Shown: piece after piece, positions 54,328 through 63,958 of the stretch
Position numbering within the stretch: the stretch's first letter is position 1
Layout of the letters: the number at the start of each line of letters is the position of its first letter
Assembly (NCBI GenBank): GCA_963760435.1
Contig: CAVXDE010000042.1
Coordinates: 1-64,000, forward strand
DNA: 64,000 bases
From: JAFAXD01 sp963760435
Lineage (GTDB): Bacteria; Pseudomonadota; Alphaproteobacteria; Rhizobiales; Xanthobacteraceae
Reading direction: 5' to 3'
Program-made: the position numbers and the translations under genes
Notes under the pieces: model-generated
The model's database searches: none
The model's input: only the letters and a program-made list of their open reading frames with translations
What the model was told of the DNA's origin: nothing

Positions 54328-56412
54328 TCACTCCGCCGCGATCGCCGGGGCCGCGCGCCGCGCCAGCGCGGAGCACTCCGCCATGATGGCGGAGGCACGA
54401 GCGATCGGATTGGTCAGGTAGAAATCCTCGATCGGCGAGCGGAACGGCGCACGATCCACCGCGCCGGCAGACATTTCGGCGAGGCGGCGGACATCGGCGG
54501 CATCGCTCGGCTCAACAACGTCGAGACGCGCGAGCACGGGGTGCGCCTTGAACAGAGCCGCCCGCAGCTGATTGAGCGAATCGTACGGAAGCTTCGTCCC
54601 GAGCTGGTCCGAGAGCGCGCGCAGGATCGCCCAGTCTTCGCGTGCATCGCCGGGTGGGAAGCCGGCGCGGTTGATGAGCTGGACGCGGCCTTCGGTGTTA
54701 ACCGTGAGCCCGGTTTTCTCCGTGTAGGCCGCACCCGGCAGGATGACATCGGCGCGATGCGCGCCACGGTCACCGTGCGTACCGATGTAGATGACGAACG
54801 CGCCGGGCGCGACGTCGATCTCATCGGCGCCAAGAAGGAACAGCACATCGAGCGCATCACCAGCCGCCATGTCCGCCGCGGCCATTCCACCCTCGCCCGG
54901 CACGAGCCCGAGATCGAGCCCACCCACCCGCGAGGCGGCCGTGTGCAGCACGCTGAAGCCGTTCCAGCCATCCTTGACGGCGCCCACTTCAACGGCGGTG
55001 CGGGCCGCTAGTGCCGCAATCGCCTTGCCATCGGGTCGCGAGAGCGCGCCTTGCCCGACTAGGATGACCGGATGCTGGGCCTGCTTGAGGCGCTCTGCAA
55101 ACGGATGCCGCCCGCTCGCGATCTCCGCCAAGGTGTCCGGGCCCGCGCCCAGATAGTCGTAGGCGTAGGTCAGATCGGCCTTCTCGCCGATCAGTCCGAT
55201 CGGGAACTGGCCGGCGCGCCAGCGCTTGCGAATGCGCGCGTTGAGCACGGCCGATTCGCGGCGCGGGTTCGAACCTACGATCAGGAGAGCGTCGGCATTC
55301 TCGATCCCGACGACCGTCGCGTTGAAGGTGTAGGTCGCGCGGCCCCAAGTCGGAAGCAGCGGCGAGCCGTCCTGGCGGCAATCGATGTTCTTGACCTCGA
55401 GCCGCGTCATCAAATCCTTCAGCGCGAACATCTCCTCGACGGTGGCGAGGTCGCCAGCGATCGCGCCGATCCGCTGCCGAGGAACAGCGCGGACCTTGGC
55501 GGCAATGGCAGCGAAGGCTTCGCTCCAGGAGGCCGGACGCAGCCGCGTTCCCTCGCGCAGGTACGGCTGGTCGAGACGCTGCGTGCGCATGCCATCGACC
55601 ACGTGCCGCGTCTTGTCGGAGATCCACTCCTCGTTCACGTCCTCGTTGACGCGCGGCAGAATGCGCATCACCTCACGTCCGCGCGTATCAACCCGGATCG
55701 CCGAGCCGAGCGCGTCCATCACATCGATCGACTCGGTCTTGGCGAGCTCCCAAGGACGCGCTGCGAAAGCGTAGGGCTTGGAGGTCAGCGCGCCGACTGG
55801 GCAGAGGTCGACCACGTTGCCCTGCAGCTCCGAGGTCATCGCGGTTTCGAGGTAGGTCGTGATCTCCATGTCCTCGCCGCGATTGATCGCGCCGAGCTCG
55901 GGAACACCGGCCACTTCCGTCGCGAAGCGGACACAGCGCGTGCACTGGATGCAGCGATTCATCGACGTCTTGACCAGCGCGCCGATGTACTTGTCCTCGA
56001 CCGCGCGCTTGTTCTCGCGGAAGCGGCTGGCGTCGACCCCGTACGCCATGGTCTGGTCCTGCAGATCGCACTCGCCGCCCTGATCGCAGATCGGGCAGTC
56101 GAGCGGATGATTGATCAGCAGAAACTCCATCACCCCTTCGTGCGCCTTGCGCACCATCGGGGTGCGGGTGCGCACCTGCGGGGGCTCGCCCTTGGGGCCG
56201 GGACGGCAGTCGCGCACGCCCCAGGCGCAGGACGCGACCGGCTTCGGCGAGCCGACCAGCTCGACCAGGCACATGCGGCAATTGCCGGCGATCGACAGCC
56301 GCTCGTGAAAACAGAACCGCGGGATTTCCGCGCCCGCCGCCTCACACGCCTGCAACAGCGTGTACTCGGGCGGAACATCGATCTCTTTGCCGTCAACGAT
56401 GAGTTTGGCCAT
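54328..56412 (-). CDS. nuoG: NADH-quinone oxidoreductase subunit G
   Basis: Largest peripheral subunit of complex I, 694 residues, holding clusters N1b, N4 and N5. Visible motifs: the 2Fe-2S set CFHERLSIAGNCRMCLVE and a further Cys in PVASCAWGVRD; the His/Cys N5 ligands in HPLDCPICDQGGECDLQDQ; the N4 motif MNRCIQCTRCVRFATEVAG with a later LCPVGALT. The molybdopterin-oxidoreductase-like C-terminal domain has lost its cofactor role in this family. Complete and in frame. Confidence 0.95.
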   Translation of the reverse strand: MAKLIVDGKEIDVPPEYTLLQACEAAGAEIPRFCFHERLSIAGNCRMCLVELVGSPKPVASCAWGVRDCRPGPKGEPPQVRTRTPMVRKAHEGVMEFLLINHPLDCPICDQGGECDLQDQTMAYGVDASRFRENKRAVEDKYIGALVKTSMNRCIQCTRCVRFATEVAGVPELGAINRGEDMEITTYLETAMTSELQGNVVDLCPVGALTSKPYAFAARPWELAKTESIDVMDALGSAIRVDTRGREVMRILPRVNEDVNEEWISDKTRHVVDGMRTQRLDQPYLREGTRLRPASWSEAFAAIAAKVRAVPRQRIGAIAGDLATVEEMFALKDLMTRLEVKNIDCRQDGSPLLPTWGRATYTFNATVVGIENADALLIVGSNPRRESAVLNARIRKRWRAGQFPIGLIGEKADLTYAYDYLGAGPDTLAEIASGRHPFAERLKQAQHPVILVGQGALSRPDGKAIAALAARTAVEVGAVKDGWNGFSVLHTAASRVGGLDLGLVPGEGGMAAADMAAGDALDVLFLLGADEIDVAPGAFVIYIGTHGDRGAHRADVILPGAAYTEKTGLTVNTEGRVQLINRAGFPPGDAREDWAILRALSDQLGTKLPYDSLNQLRAALFKAHPVLARLDVVEPSDAADVRRLAEMSAGAVDRAPFRSPIEDFYLTNPIARASAIMAECSALARRAAPAIAAE

Positions 56413-56417
56413 GACCG

Positions 56418-57723
56418 CTACTCCGCCGCCTCGCGGATCGGCTCGGGATGCGGATTGCGCGCATATTCATCGATGCGCCGCTCGATCTCCGGACGGAAGT
56501 GCCGCAGCAGGCCCTGCACTGGCCAGGCCGCACCGTCGCCGAAGGCGCAGATCGTGTGTCCCTCGATCTGCTTCGTGACATCGAACAACATGTCGATCTC
56601 GCGCTTATGGGCGCGACCTTCGGCCATGCGCGTGAGCACGCGCCACATCCAGCCCATGCCTTCGCGACACGGCGTGCACTGGCCGCAGCTCTCGTGCTTG
56701 TAGAAGTAGGAGATGCGCGCCATCGCGCGGACGATATCGGTCGACTTGTCCATGACGATGACAGCCGCAGTGCCGAGCGCGGATTTCACGGCGGCGAGGC
56801 CGTCGAAATCCATCTTCAGCTCGTTGCACTGTTCGGCCGGGCACGAGCGGCATCGAAGAGCCGCCCGGAATGACGGCGAGCAGATTGTCCCAGCCGCCGC
56901 GCACGCCGCCCGCATAGGTCTCGATCAGCTCGCGCAGCGGGATGCCCAAGGCGTCCTCGACGTTGCACGGCTTATTCACATGGCCGGAGATGCAGTAGAC
57001 CTTGGTGCCGGTGTTGTTGGGCCGCCCGATGGAGGAGAACCACGCCGCGCCGCGCCGCATGATGTCGGGCGCTGAGGCGATCGTCTCCACGTTGTTGACG
57101 GTCGTCGGATAGCCATAAAGACCGACGTTGGCCGGGAACGGCGGCTTCAGCCGAGGCTGACCCTTCTTGCCTTCCAGGCTCTCGAGCAGCGCCGTCTCTT
57201 CGCCGCAGATATACGCGCCGGCGCCGTGATGGACATAGACGTCGAAGTCATAGCCCGAGCCGCAGGCATTCTTGCCGATCAGACCCGCCGCATACGCTTG
57301 ATCAACGGCGGCCTGCAGATGCTCGCGCTCGCGGATGAATTCGCCGCGCACGTAGATGTAGGCGGCCTGCGCCCCCATGGCGAAGCCGGCAATCAGGCAG
57401 CCCTCGATCAGCAAATGCGGATCATGGCGCAGGATGTCGCGGTCCTTGCACGTCCCCGGCTCGGACTCGTCGGCGTTGACGACCAGATAGTGCGGTCGCC
57501 CGTCCGCCTGCTTGGGCATGAACGACCACTTCAGCCCGGTCGGAAAGCCGGCACCGCCGCGCCCGCGCAGACCGGACGCCTTCATTTCGTTGATGATGCC
57601 ATCGCGCCCCTTGGCGAGGATCGCCTTGGTGCCGTCCCACCCGCCGCGGGCGCGGGCGCCCTCGAGGCCCCAGTCATGGAAGCCATAGAGATTGGTAAAG
57701 ATGCGATCCTTGTCTGCGAGCAT
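56418..57723 (-). CDS. nuoF: NADH-quinone oxidoreductase subunit F (one frameshift)
   Basis: NADH- and FMN-binding subunit carrying cluster N3. Contains the NADH/FMN glycine motif GLRGRGGAGFPTGLKWSFM, NADESEPGTCKDRDI, the FMN segment GAGAYICGEETALLESLEGK and, after a frame change near 56843, the N3 ligands ESCGQCTPCREGMGW and HTICAFGDGAAWPVQGLLRH. Restored length is about 435 residues. The stop of nuoE overlaps its ATG. Confidence 0.92.
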
Positions 57724-58472
57724 CAGGCCCTCGAACTGTCTGCGGCCGGCGGCTTCGGGATCGGCGCTTCATGCACATTTGCCGCGGCGCCCGGCTTCTT
57801 CGCCTCATCGTCGGCGACGGCCGGCTGCTGCGGCTCACCCGCGCTCGGCTTCTTCGCGTAGAGGCTCGGGTCGGTGAGCGTGGTCGGGCCGCCGACCGGC
57901 GCCGAGAAATGCCGATCGATCTGCGGACCCGGCTTGGGCGGATTGCCGCTGGCGTAGCCGTCGATCACCTTCTCGAATGTCTCGGCCGTGAGATCTTCGT
58001 AGGTGTCGTGGCCGATCAGCACCATCGGGGCGTTCACGCAGGCACCCAGGCACTCGACCTCCTCCCAGGAGAAATCGCCGTCCGCCGAAACGTGGAACGG
58101 TTCCTCGTGGATGCGATGATGGCAGACCTTGAACAACTCCTCGGCACCGCGCAGCACGCACGGCGTCGTTCCGCACACCTGGATGTGTGCCTTGCGGCCG
58201 ACCGGAGAGAGCAGAAACATCGTGTAGAAGGTCGCAACCTCGAGCACGCGGATCTTGGCCATGCCGAGCATGGCGGCCACGGCCTCGATCGCTTTCTGCG
58301 GCAGCCAGCCACCGGATTGCTCCTGCGCGCGCCAGAGCAGCGAAATCACCGCCGATTGCTGGCGGCCGGGCGGGTATTTCTTGATCTCGTTCTGAGCCCA
58401 CGTGAGGTTCTCAGCCGTGAAGGAAAACTCCTTCGGCTGCAGATGCTCGGGCGCGAGGCGGCGTACAGCCAT
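57723..58472 (-). CDS. nuoE: NADH-quinone oxidoreductase subunit E
   Basis: Thioredoxin-like subunit with the 2Fe-2S cluster N1a. Cys ligands are seen in VCGTTPCVLRGAEEL and VECLGACVNAPMVLIG. Start ATG 58472 overlaps the nuoD TAA. At 249 residues it has a long alanine/proline-rich low-complexity C-terminal tail beyond the thioredoxin-like domain (EAKKPGAAANVHEAPIPKPP), as in other alphaproteobacterial NuoE proteins. Confidence 0.94.
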   Translation of the reverse strand: MAVRRLAPEHLQPKEFSFTAENLTWAQNEIKKYPPGRQQSAVISLLWRAQEQSGGWLPQKAIEAVAAMLGMAKIRVLEVATFYTMFLLSPVGRKAHIQVCGTTPCVLRGAEELFKVCHHRIHEEPFHVSADGDFSWEEVECLGACVNAPMVLIGHDTYEDLTAETFEKVIDGYASGNPPKPGPQIDRHFSAPVGGPTTLTDPSLYAKKPSAGEPQQPAVADDEAKKPGAAANVHEAPIPKPPAADSSRA

Positions 58473-59668
58473 TAGCGATCGACCTCCCCGAACACGATAT
58501 CGAGCGAACCGAGGATCGCCGAGATGTCCGCCAGCATGTAGCCGCGGCAGAGGAAATCCATGGCCGACAGATGTGCGAAACCGGGCGCGCGGATCTTGCA
58601 CTTGTAGGGTTTGTTGGACCCATCAGCGATCAGATAAACGCCAAACTCGCCCTTCGGCGCCTCCACCGCTGCATAGACTTCCCCTTCCGGTACGTGGAAG
58701 CCTTCGGTGTAGAGCTTGAAGTGATGGATCAGCGCTTCCATGGAGCGCTTCATCTCGCCACGGCGCGGCGGTACGATCTTGGTGTCAAGGAGGTGCGGCG
58801 GCCCCTGTCCGTCCGGAGCGCGCAGCTTGGCGATACATTGCTTCATGATGCGGATCGATTGCCGCATCTCTTCCATGCGGATGCAGTAGCGGTCGTAGTT
58901 GTCGCCGTTCTTGCCGATCGGAATATCGAAGTCGAACTCCTCATAGCACTCATAGGGCTGCGCCTTGCGCAGGTCCCAGGCCGCGCCAGAGCCGCGCACC
59001 ATCACGCCGGAGAAGCCCCAAGCCCAGGCATCGGCAAGCGAAACGATGCCGATATCGACATTGCGCTGCTTGAAGATGCGATTGTCGGTGAGCAGCCCCT
59101 CGATATCCTCGCACACCTTCAGGAACGGATCGCAGAACGCCTCGATATCGTCGATCAGCTTCTCCGGCAGATCCTGATGCACGCCACCCACCCGGAAGTA
59201 GGCCGCATGCATGCGGCTGCCCGATGCGCGCTCGTAGAACATCATCAGCTTCTCGCGTTCCTCAAATCCCCACAGCGGCGGCGTGAGCGCGCCCACGTCC
59301 ATGGCCTGGGTGGTGACGTTGAGGAGATGCGACAGGATCCGCCCGATCTCGCAATAGAGCACGCGGATGAGCTGGGCTCGGCGCGGAATGGTGATGCCGA
59401 GCAGCTTCTCGGCCGCGAGGCAGAAGGCGTGCTCCTGGTTCATCGGCGCGACGTAGTCGAGCCGATCGAAATACGGAATCGCCTGCAGGTATGTCTTGTG
59501 CTCGATCAGCTTCTCGGTGCCGCGATGAAGAAGCCCGATATGCGGATCGACCCGCTCCACGATCTCGCCGTCAAGCTCGAGCACGAGGCGCAGCACGCCG
59601 TGCGCAGCCGGGTGCTGAGGCCCGAAGTTGATGGTGAAGTTGCGCAGCGGTGTGTCTTGGACACTCAT
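58472..59668 (-). CDS. nuoD: NADH-quinone oxidoreductase subunit D
   Basis: 49-kDa-type subunit lining the quinone pocket of complex I, 398 residues, related to NiFe hydrogenase large subunits but without metal. Contains NFGPQHPAAHGVLRLVLELD, HIGLLHRGTEKLIEHKTYLQ, FDRLDYVAPMNQEHAFCLAA, and the C-terminal KIRAPGFAHLSAMDFLCRGY, LGSLDIVFGEVDR. The His in the conserved QHPAAHG segment is present. Confidence 0.95.
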   Translation of the reverse strand: MSVQDTPLRNFTINFGPQHPAAHGVLRLVLELDGEIVERVDPHIGLLHRGTEKLIEHKTYLQAIPYFDRLDYVAPMNQEHAFCLAAEKLLGITIPRRAQLIRVLYCEIGRILSHLLNVTTQAMDVGALTPPLWGFEEREKLMMFYERASGSRMHAAYFRVGGVHQDLPEKLIDDIEAFCDPFLKVCEDIEGLLTDNRIFKQRNVDIGIVSLADAWAWGFSGVMVRGSGAAWDLRKAQPYECYEEFDFDIPIGKNGDNYDRYCIRMEEMRQSIRIMKQCIAKLRAPDGQGPPHLLDTKIVPPRRGEMKRSMEALIHHFKLYTEGFHVPEGEVYAAVEAPKGEFGVYLIADGSNKPYKCKIRAPGFAHLSAMDFLCRGYMLADISAILGSLDIVFGEVDR

Positions 59669-59676
59669 GCCAGGGC

Positions 59677-60282
59677 TCAGCTCGTCTTCGCCTTGTCGTC
59701 GCCGGGCAGGATGTAATCGGTTCCCTCCCAGGGCGAGAGGAAATCGAAATTGCGGAATTCCTGCGCGAGCCGCACCGGGTCATAGACGACGCGCTTCTGC
59801 TCGTCGTCCCAACGCACCTCGACAAAGCCGGTGAGCGGAAAGTCCTTGCGCAGCGGGTGGCCTTCGAAGCCGTAGTCGGTCAACAGCCGCCGCAGGTCCG
59901 GGTGACCGGTAAAAAGCACACCGTAAAGGTCGTAGGTTTCGCGCTCGAACCAGTCCGCGCCGGGAAACACGCTGATGATCGACGGCACCGGCGTGACCTC
60001 GTCAGTCTCGACCTTGACCCGGATGCGCGCGTTCTTGGTCGGCGACAGGAAGTGGTAGACGACGTCGAAGCGGCGCTCGCGCGAGGGCCAATCGACTGCG
60101 GTCACGTCGATGATGCAAACGAATTGGCAGCGCGGGTCGTCGCGCAGGAACGTCGTCACGCGGATGATATCGGCCGCATTGGCGGCAATGTTCAGCACCC
60201 CGTGCGCAACGTCATGGCCGGTGACCGCGCCCGGCAAGGCGTCCGCGATCAAGGCTCCGAGTTCGTCGAGCTTCGTGTCCAC
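59677..60282 (-). CDS. nuoC: NADH-quinone oxidoreductase subunit C
   Basis: 30-kDa-type peripheral subunit, 201 residues, not fused to NuoD. Shows RFDVVYHFLSPTKNARIRVK, PSIISVFPGADWFERETYDL, YGVLFTGHPDLRRLLTDYGF, EGHPLRKDFPLTGFVEVRWD, the signature of the family. It precedes nuoD by 8 bases. Confidence 0.94.
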   Translation of the reverse strand: MDTKLDELGALIADALPGAVTGHDVAHGVLNIAANAADIIRVTTFLRDDPRCQFVCIIDVTAVDWPSRERRFDVVYHFLSPTKNARIRVKVETDEVTPVPSIISVFPGADWFERETYDLYGVLFTGHPDLRRLLTDYGFEGHPLRKDFPLTGFVEVRWDDEQKRVVYDPVRLAQEFRNFDFLSPWEGTDYILPGDDKAKTS

Positions 60283-60292
60283 GAACCGCCCT

Positions 60293-60865
60293 TTATCGTT
60301 CGATCGTGCCGGTGCGGCGGATCTTCTTCTGCAGCAGCATCACCCCGTAGAGCAGCGCTTCCGCGGTCGGAGGACACCCCGGCACATAGATATCGACCGG
60401 GACGATGCGATCGCAGCCGCGCACCACCGAGTAAGAATAATGATAGTAGCCGCCGCCGTTCGCACATGAGCCCATGGAGATGACGTAGCGCGGCTCCGGC
60501 ATCTGGTCGTAGACCTTGCGCAGCGCGGGCGCCATCTTGTTGGTCAGCGTGCCGGCGACGATCATCACATCGGACTGGCGCGGGGACGCGCGCGGCGCAA
60601 AGCCGAATCGCTCGGCGTCGTAGCGCGGCATCGACATCTGCATCATCTCGACCGCGCAGCACGCGAGCCCGAACGTCATCCACATCAACGAGCCGGTGCG
60701 CGCCCAGGTGATCAGGTCGTCGGCGGCGGCGACCAAAAAGCCTTTGTCGGCGAGTTCGGCGTTGAGCTCTGTGAAATACGGGTCATCCGCCCCGAGCGGC
60801 CTGCCGGTGCGCGGATTGATGATCGCCGGCCGCGCCGGCACGATGGCGCTCTCGCTCAATCCCAT
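60293..60865 (-). CDS. nuoB: NADH-quinone oxidoreductase subunit B
   Basis: Carries the terminal cluster N2 that reduces quinone. The Cys ligands appear in FGLACCAVEMMQ, ISMGSCANGGGYYHYSYSVV and YVPGCPPTAEALLYG. The start MGLSESA at 60865 overlaps the 3-prime end of nuoA; an upstream ATG at 60886 overlaps it further. About 190 residues. Confidence 0.94.
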   Translation of the reverse strand: MGLSESAIVPARPAIINPRTGRPLGADDPYFTELNAELADKGFLVAAADDLITWARTGSLMWMTFGLACCAVEMMQMSMPRYDAERFGFAPRASPRQSDVMIVAGTLTNKMAPALRKVYDQMPEPRYVISMGSCANGGGYYHYSYSVVRGCDRIVPVDIYVPGCPPTAEALLYGVMLLQKKIRRTGTIER

Positions 60866-61221
60866 TCCAGCGCTCCCTTGCGCCATTCGTAGATGAATCC
60901 GATCGTGAGCACGGCAAGGAAGATCATCACCGCCCAGAAGCCCGCGACCCCCACGTCGCCGAAGGCGACCGCCCAGGGAAACAGGAAGGAGACCTCAAGA
61001 TCGAAAATGATGAACAGGATCGCGACCAAGTAGAATCGCACGTCGAACTTCATGCGGGCATCGTCGAATGCGTTGAAGCCGCATTCGTAGGCCGAGAGCT
61101 TTTCCGGGTTGGGCTGCTTGAAGGCGATGATAAAGGGCGCGATCAACAGAACGAGCCCGATCACGGCAGCGACCGCGACAAAGATGATTAGCGGAAGATA
61201 GTCCTGTAAAAGCGTGCTCAT
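60856..61221 (-). CDS. nuoA: NADH-quinone oxidoreductase subunit A
   Basis: Small three-helix membrane subunit of complex I, 121 residues: LPLIIFVAVAAVIGLVLLIA, the conserved loop KLSAYECGFNAFDDARMKFD with its Cys, FYLVAILFIIFDLEVSFLFP and LAVLTIGFIYEWRKGALEW. First gene of the nuoA-N operon; the promoter must lie in 61222-61465, shared with the divergent cyclase gene. Confidence 0.95.
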   Translation of the reverse strand: MSTLLQDYLPLIIFVAVAAVIGLVLLIAPFIIAFKQPNPEKLSAYECGFNAFDDARMKFDVRFYLVAILFIIFDLEVSFLFPWAVAFGDVGVAGFWAVMIFLAVLTIGFIYEWRKGALEWD

Positions 61222-61465
61222 CCGCGTGTCCTGAGACCCGCTCCGAGCGGACGACGGCGAGAGATCACGGAGAGGATTTCGACGTCAGCTGCGGGCCGGG
61301 CGAGGCTTAGCGCAGCGCAACATAGGTGGCAAGCTCGAACCCGGGTTTGCGCGCACAACGCCTCCGTTACGGAAGATAAGCCTTGGGCGGCGAGTTGTAA
61401 GATTACGGCGCATTGATCGGGCTATACGCCGCAGGGAATACTGGATTCGCAAACCCGGATCGACA

Positions 61466-63194
61466 ATGGCCATTGCCGCGAGCACGCAGACCCCAGTCGA
61501 CGTGGGCCGATGGTGGCAGCCGGCAGGGCTTGCCCATGTGCTGCGGGCGCGCCTGCGCCTCGCCAGCGCGCTGATTCTGCTCTCGTTCGTGATTTGCCAC
61601 CTCACCGGCCACATCTTCCTGCTCGTCTCGATACCGGCGGCAAGTCATGTGGCTGGATTTCTGATGGCCATCTGGTGGACCGAGACCGGCGGGCTTGTGC
61701 TCGCCACTGCCCTGCTCGTGCACTTTCTCAACGCGCTGTGGTCGATCTACGTGCGCCGCACGTTGCGGCTCACGCGATGGGAATGGGCGCAGGTGGTGCT
61801 CGGGCTCGCCATCATCCCCCTGATGGTGCGGCACGTGGTTGCGACCAGAGTTGCTTCGGAATTTCTCCTCTCCAGCGAAGATTACAACTCCGTACTGCTG
61901 AGCCACTGGGTTCTGAATCCTGGATATCCACTATTCCACATTGCGGCGGTGCTGACCGTCTGGGTGCATGCCTCAATCGGCATTCATTTCTGGCTGCACA
62001 CAAAGAAATGGTATCCGGCCTGGCGGCCGGTATTCGCCCTCACCAGCTTGCTGCTCCCGACCTTGGCGATTGCCGGATACATCGCGGCCGGCAACCACGT
62101 GGTACGGCAGGTCGAAGACAATCCGCAGTTCATCGAGAACGTGCTCAAGAACGCGCGCTCCACGCCAGAGAGGGTCGCCGCCGCGCACCGGCTCGAGCGA
62201 CGAACCTGGGCGGCATATTTCGTGCTCCTGCTGGTGCCCTTTGCTGGGCGGGCGATCCGCGGGCTCGCGTACCGCCTGCGGCAGCCGCCGGTGCTGACCC
62301 ACTCCAGCGGCCAGCGCATGCGCATTCTGCCCGGCGCGACCGTGCTGGAGACGCTGCGGGCAAACCGGGTCCCGCACGCGTCGGCATGTGGCGGGCGCGC
62401 CCGCTGCACGACCTGCCGGATTCGCGTGACCCAGGGGCTCGATCATCTGCCCATGCCGACCGGGCTCGAGGCCACGGCGTTGGCGCGCATCGACGCCCCG
62501 GAAGGGATGCGGCTCGCCTGTCAGATCCGGCCCACGACCGATATTTCGATCATGCCACTGCTCGCCGCCGATGTCGGCGCCGCTGATGGGCTTGGTGCGC
62601 GGCGGGCTCGAAGGCAGCGAGCGGCTGATCACCGTCGTCTTCGTCGACTTGCGCGCCTCGACCCGGCTCGGCGAGACCCGCATGCCCTACGACGTGCTAT
62701 TCATCCTCAATCGTTTCTTTGCCGAGATGACCAAGGCGCTCGCCGACACCAACGGGCACTATTCCCAGTTCACCGGCGACGGCCTCATGGCCCTCTATGG
62801 GCTCGATGCCGCCGATCCGACGATCGGCCCCGCCCAGGCGCTGCGCGGCGCGCGCGAAATGCTGGCGCGATTGGCGCAACTCAACCAGCAGATGGAGGCG
62901 GAGCTGCGCCTGCCGCTGCAAATGGGCATCGGCATTCACTTCGGCGAAGCGATCGTCGGCTCCATGGGGCCGCCGCGCTCACAGATCATCACCGCCATTG
63001 GCGACACGGTGAACACGACGGCGCGGCTCGAAAGCCTCACCAAGGATTATGACTGTGTCCTCATCCTCTCCCGCCGCGCCGCCGAGGTGGCCAAGCTCAC
63101 CCTGCCCGATAAGCTGCATGTCGCTTCGGTCAAGGGCCGCAGCGAGAGCGTGGAGTTCTACGCCTTGAAGACCGTGCCGGAGATCGGCGGGTAG
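61466..63194 (+). CDS. Membrane-anchored 2Fe-2S ferredoxin/class III adenylate cyclase fusion, CyaC-like (one frameshift)
   Basis: About 576 residues. An N-terminal helical domain of about six helices contains histidines placed like heme ligands (ICHLTGHIFLLV, LLVHFLNALWSIYVRR, VWVHASIGIHFWLH). A plant-type ferredoxin domain follows with Cys308, Cys314, Cys317 and Cys352 (SACGGRARCTTCRIR, RLACQIRP). After a frame change near 62575 comes a class III cyclase domain with metal Asp in VVFVDLRASTRLG and QFTGDGLMALYG and transition-state Asn/Arg in GDTVNTTARLES. Sinorhizobium CyaC with a diheme quinone-responsive anchor is the described relative. It would make cAMP in response to redox state. Divergent from nuoA. 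Confidence 0.85.
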
Positions 63195-63265
63195 TTGATT
63201 TCGACACGCGCCGGGACTCCAAAACCCGAGTCGGCATAACCACTTGAAGGCAGTATCTCGCGTAA

Positions 63266-63544
63266 GTGTTGCGTTTTGAGTTGGCCATGGCCGCAAGCCC
63301 GACCCGGGAAGCTAGTGCCCGCCCCGCAGGCGTGATCTGCGTCGAGTGTCTGCATTGCCGGCATCGGGGCGTGCTGAGCGACCGCGCCCTCACCCGCCAT
63401 GGTCTTTCTGCCAGCGCGCCGATCGCCTCGTTTGTGCAGCGCCTCACCTGCGAGCGCTGCGGTCATCATAGCGTGAAGGCATTCCGCGCACCGGCTGGGA
63501 CGGCCCGGTCGTTTGTTGCAGGCGCTGCCAGCGCCCAGCACTGA
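63266..63544 (+). CDS. Hypothetical small zinc-ribbon protein
   Basis: A 92-residue frame with two cysteine pairs, ICVECLHCRHRGVL and LTCERCGHHSVKAF, that fit a rubredoxin-like zinc ribbon, and a polar tail. The start is either GTG 63266 or ATG 63287 (MAASPTREA); no strong ribosome site is seen for either. No family recognised. It lies between the cyclase gene and tRNA-Asp. Confidence 0.5.
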   Translation: MLRFELAMAASPTREASARPAGVICVECLHCRHRGVLSDRALTRHGLSASAPIASFVQRLTCERCGHHSVKAFRAPAGTARSFVAGAASAQH

Positions 63545-63648
63545 ACGTCTCCGTGGCGGCCGACGCGACCCTCACGTTGGAGTCGAAAGTGATGGATCTT
63601 GTGGCGTCGGAAGCAACGCGACGATAGTGCCTAAGTCTTTGAAAAGAC

Positions 63649-63725
63649 TGGCGGGAGCGACGGGGCTCGAACCCGCGACCTTCGGCGTGACAGGCCGACG
63701 CTCTAACCAACTGAGCTACGCCCCC
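63649..63725 (-). tRNA. tRNA-Asp (GTC)
   Basis: The minus strand folds as a 77-base tRNA with CCA encoded: acceptor GGGGGCG/CGCTCCC, D-arm GCTCAGTTGGTTAGAGC, anticodon loop CTGTCAC with anticodon GTC, and T-arm GCGGGTTCGAGCCCCG. GTC decodes GAC/GAU aspartate. Confidence 0.92.
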
Positions 63726-63958
63726 GGGCGTTGCCATGATGGCCCGCGGGAGCGGTGAGATAGGGCTTGCGGGCGCCCCAAGTCAAGGTGCGTGACCCCG
63801 AGGCCCCACAAATTGCGGCCTGATGCGGGTTTCCTCAACATGCCTGTTGGAAAAGCTCGAAAAATCGGGCTTATCTTGCATTTCGCGTGGCCAAAACCCG
63901 CGAGAATCGGATATGCGTGCGCCGTTGTGCACTTTCCGAACGATCGAAAGGAACACCC

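Noticed and set aside
55072..56703. 543-codon plus-strand frame
   Set aside because: Antisense to nuoG; composition typical of a shadow frame.
46704..57723. Loss of complex I function from broken nuoF, nuoH, nuoL and nuoM
   Set aside because: Each break is a single frame change with full conservation on both sides, alongside similar breaks in essential genes such as pyrH and tsf; sequence error explains this better.
63633..63648. AGTCTTTGAAAAGACT hairpin as terminator of tRNA-Asp
   Set aside because: Short A/T-rich stem with only two T residues after it; too weak to call.
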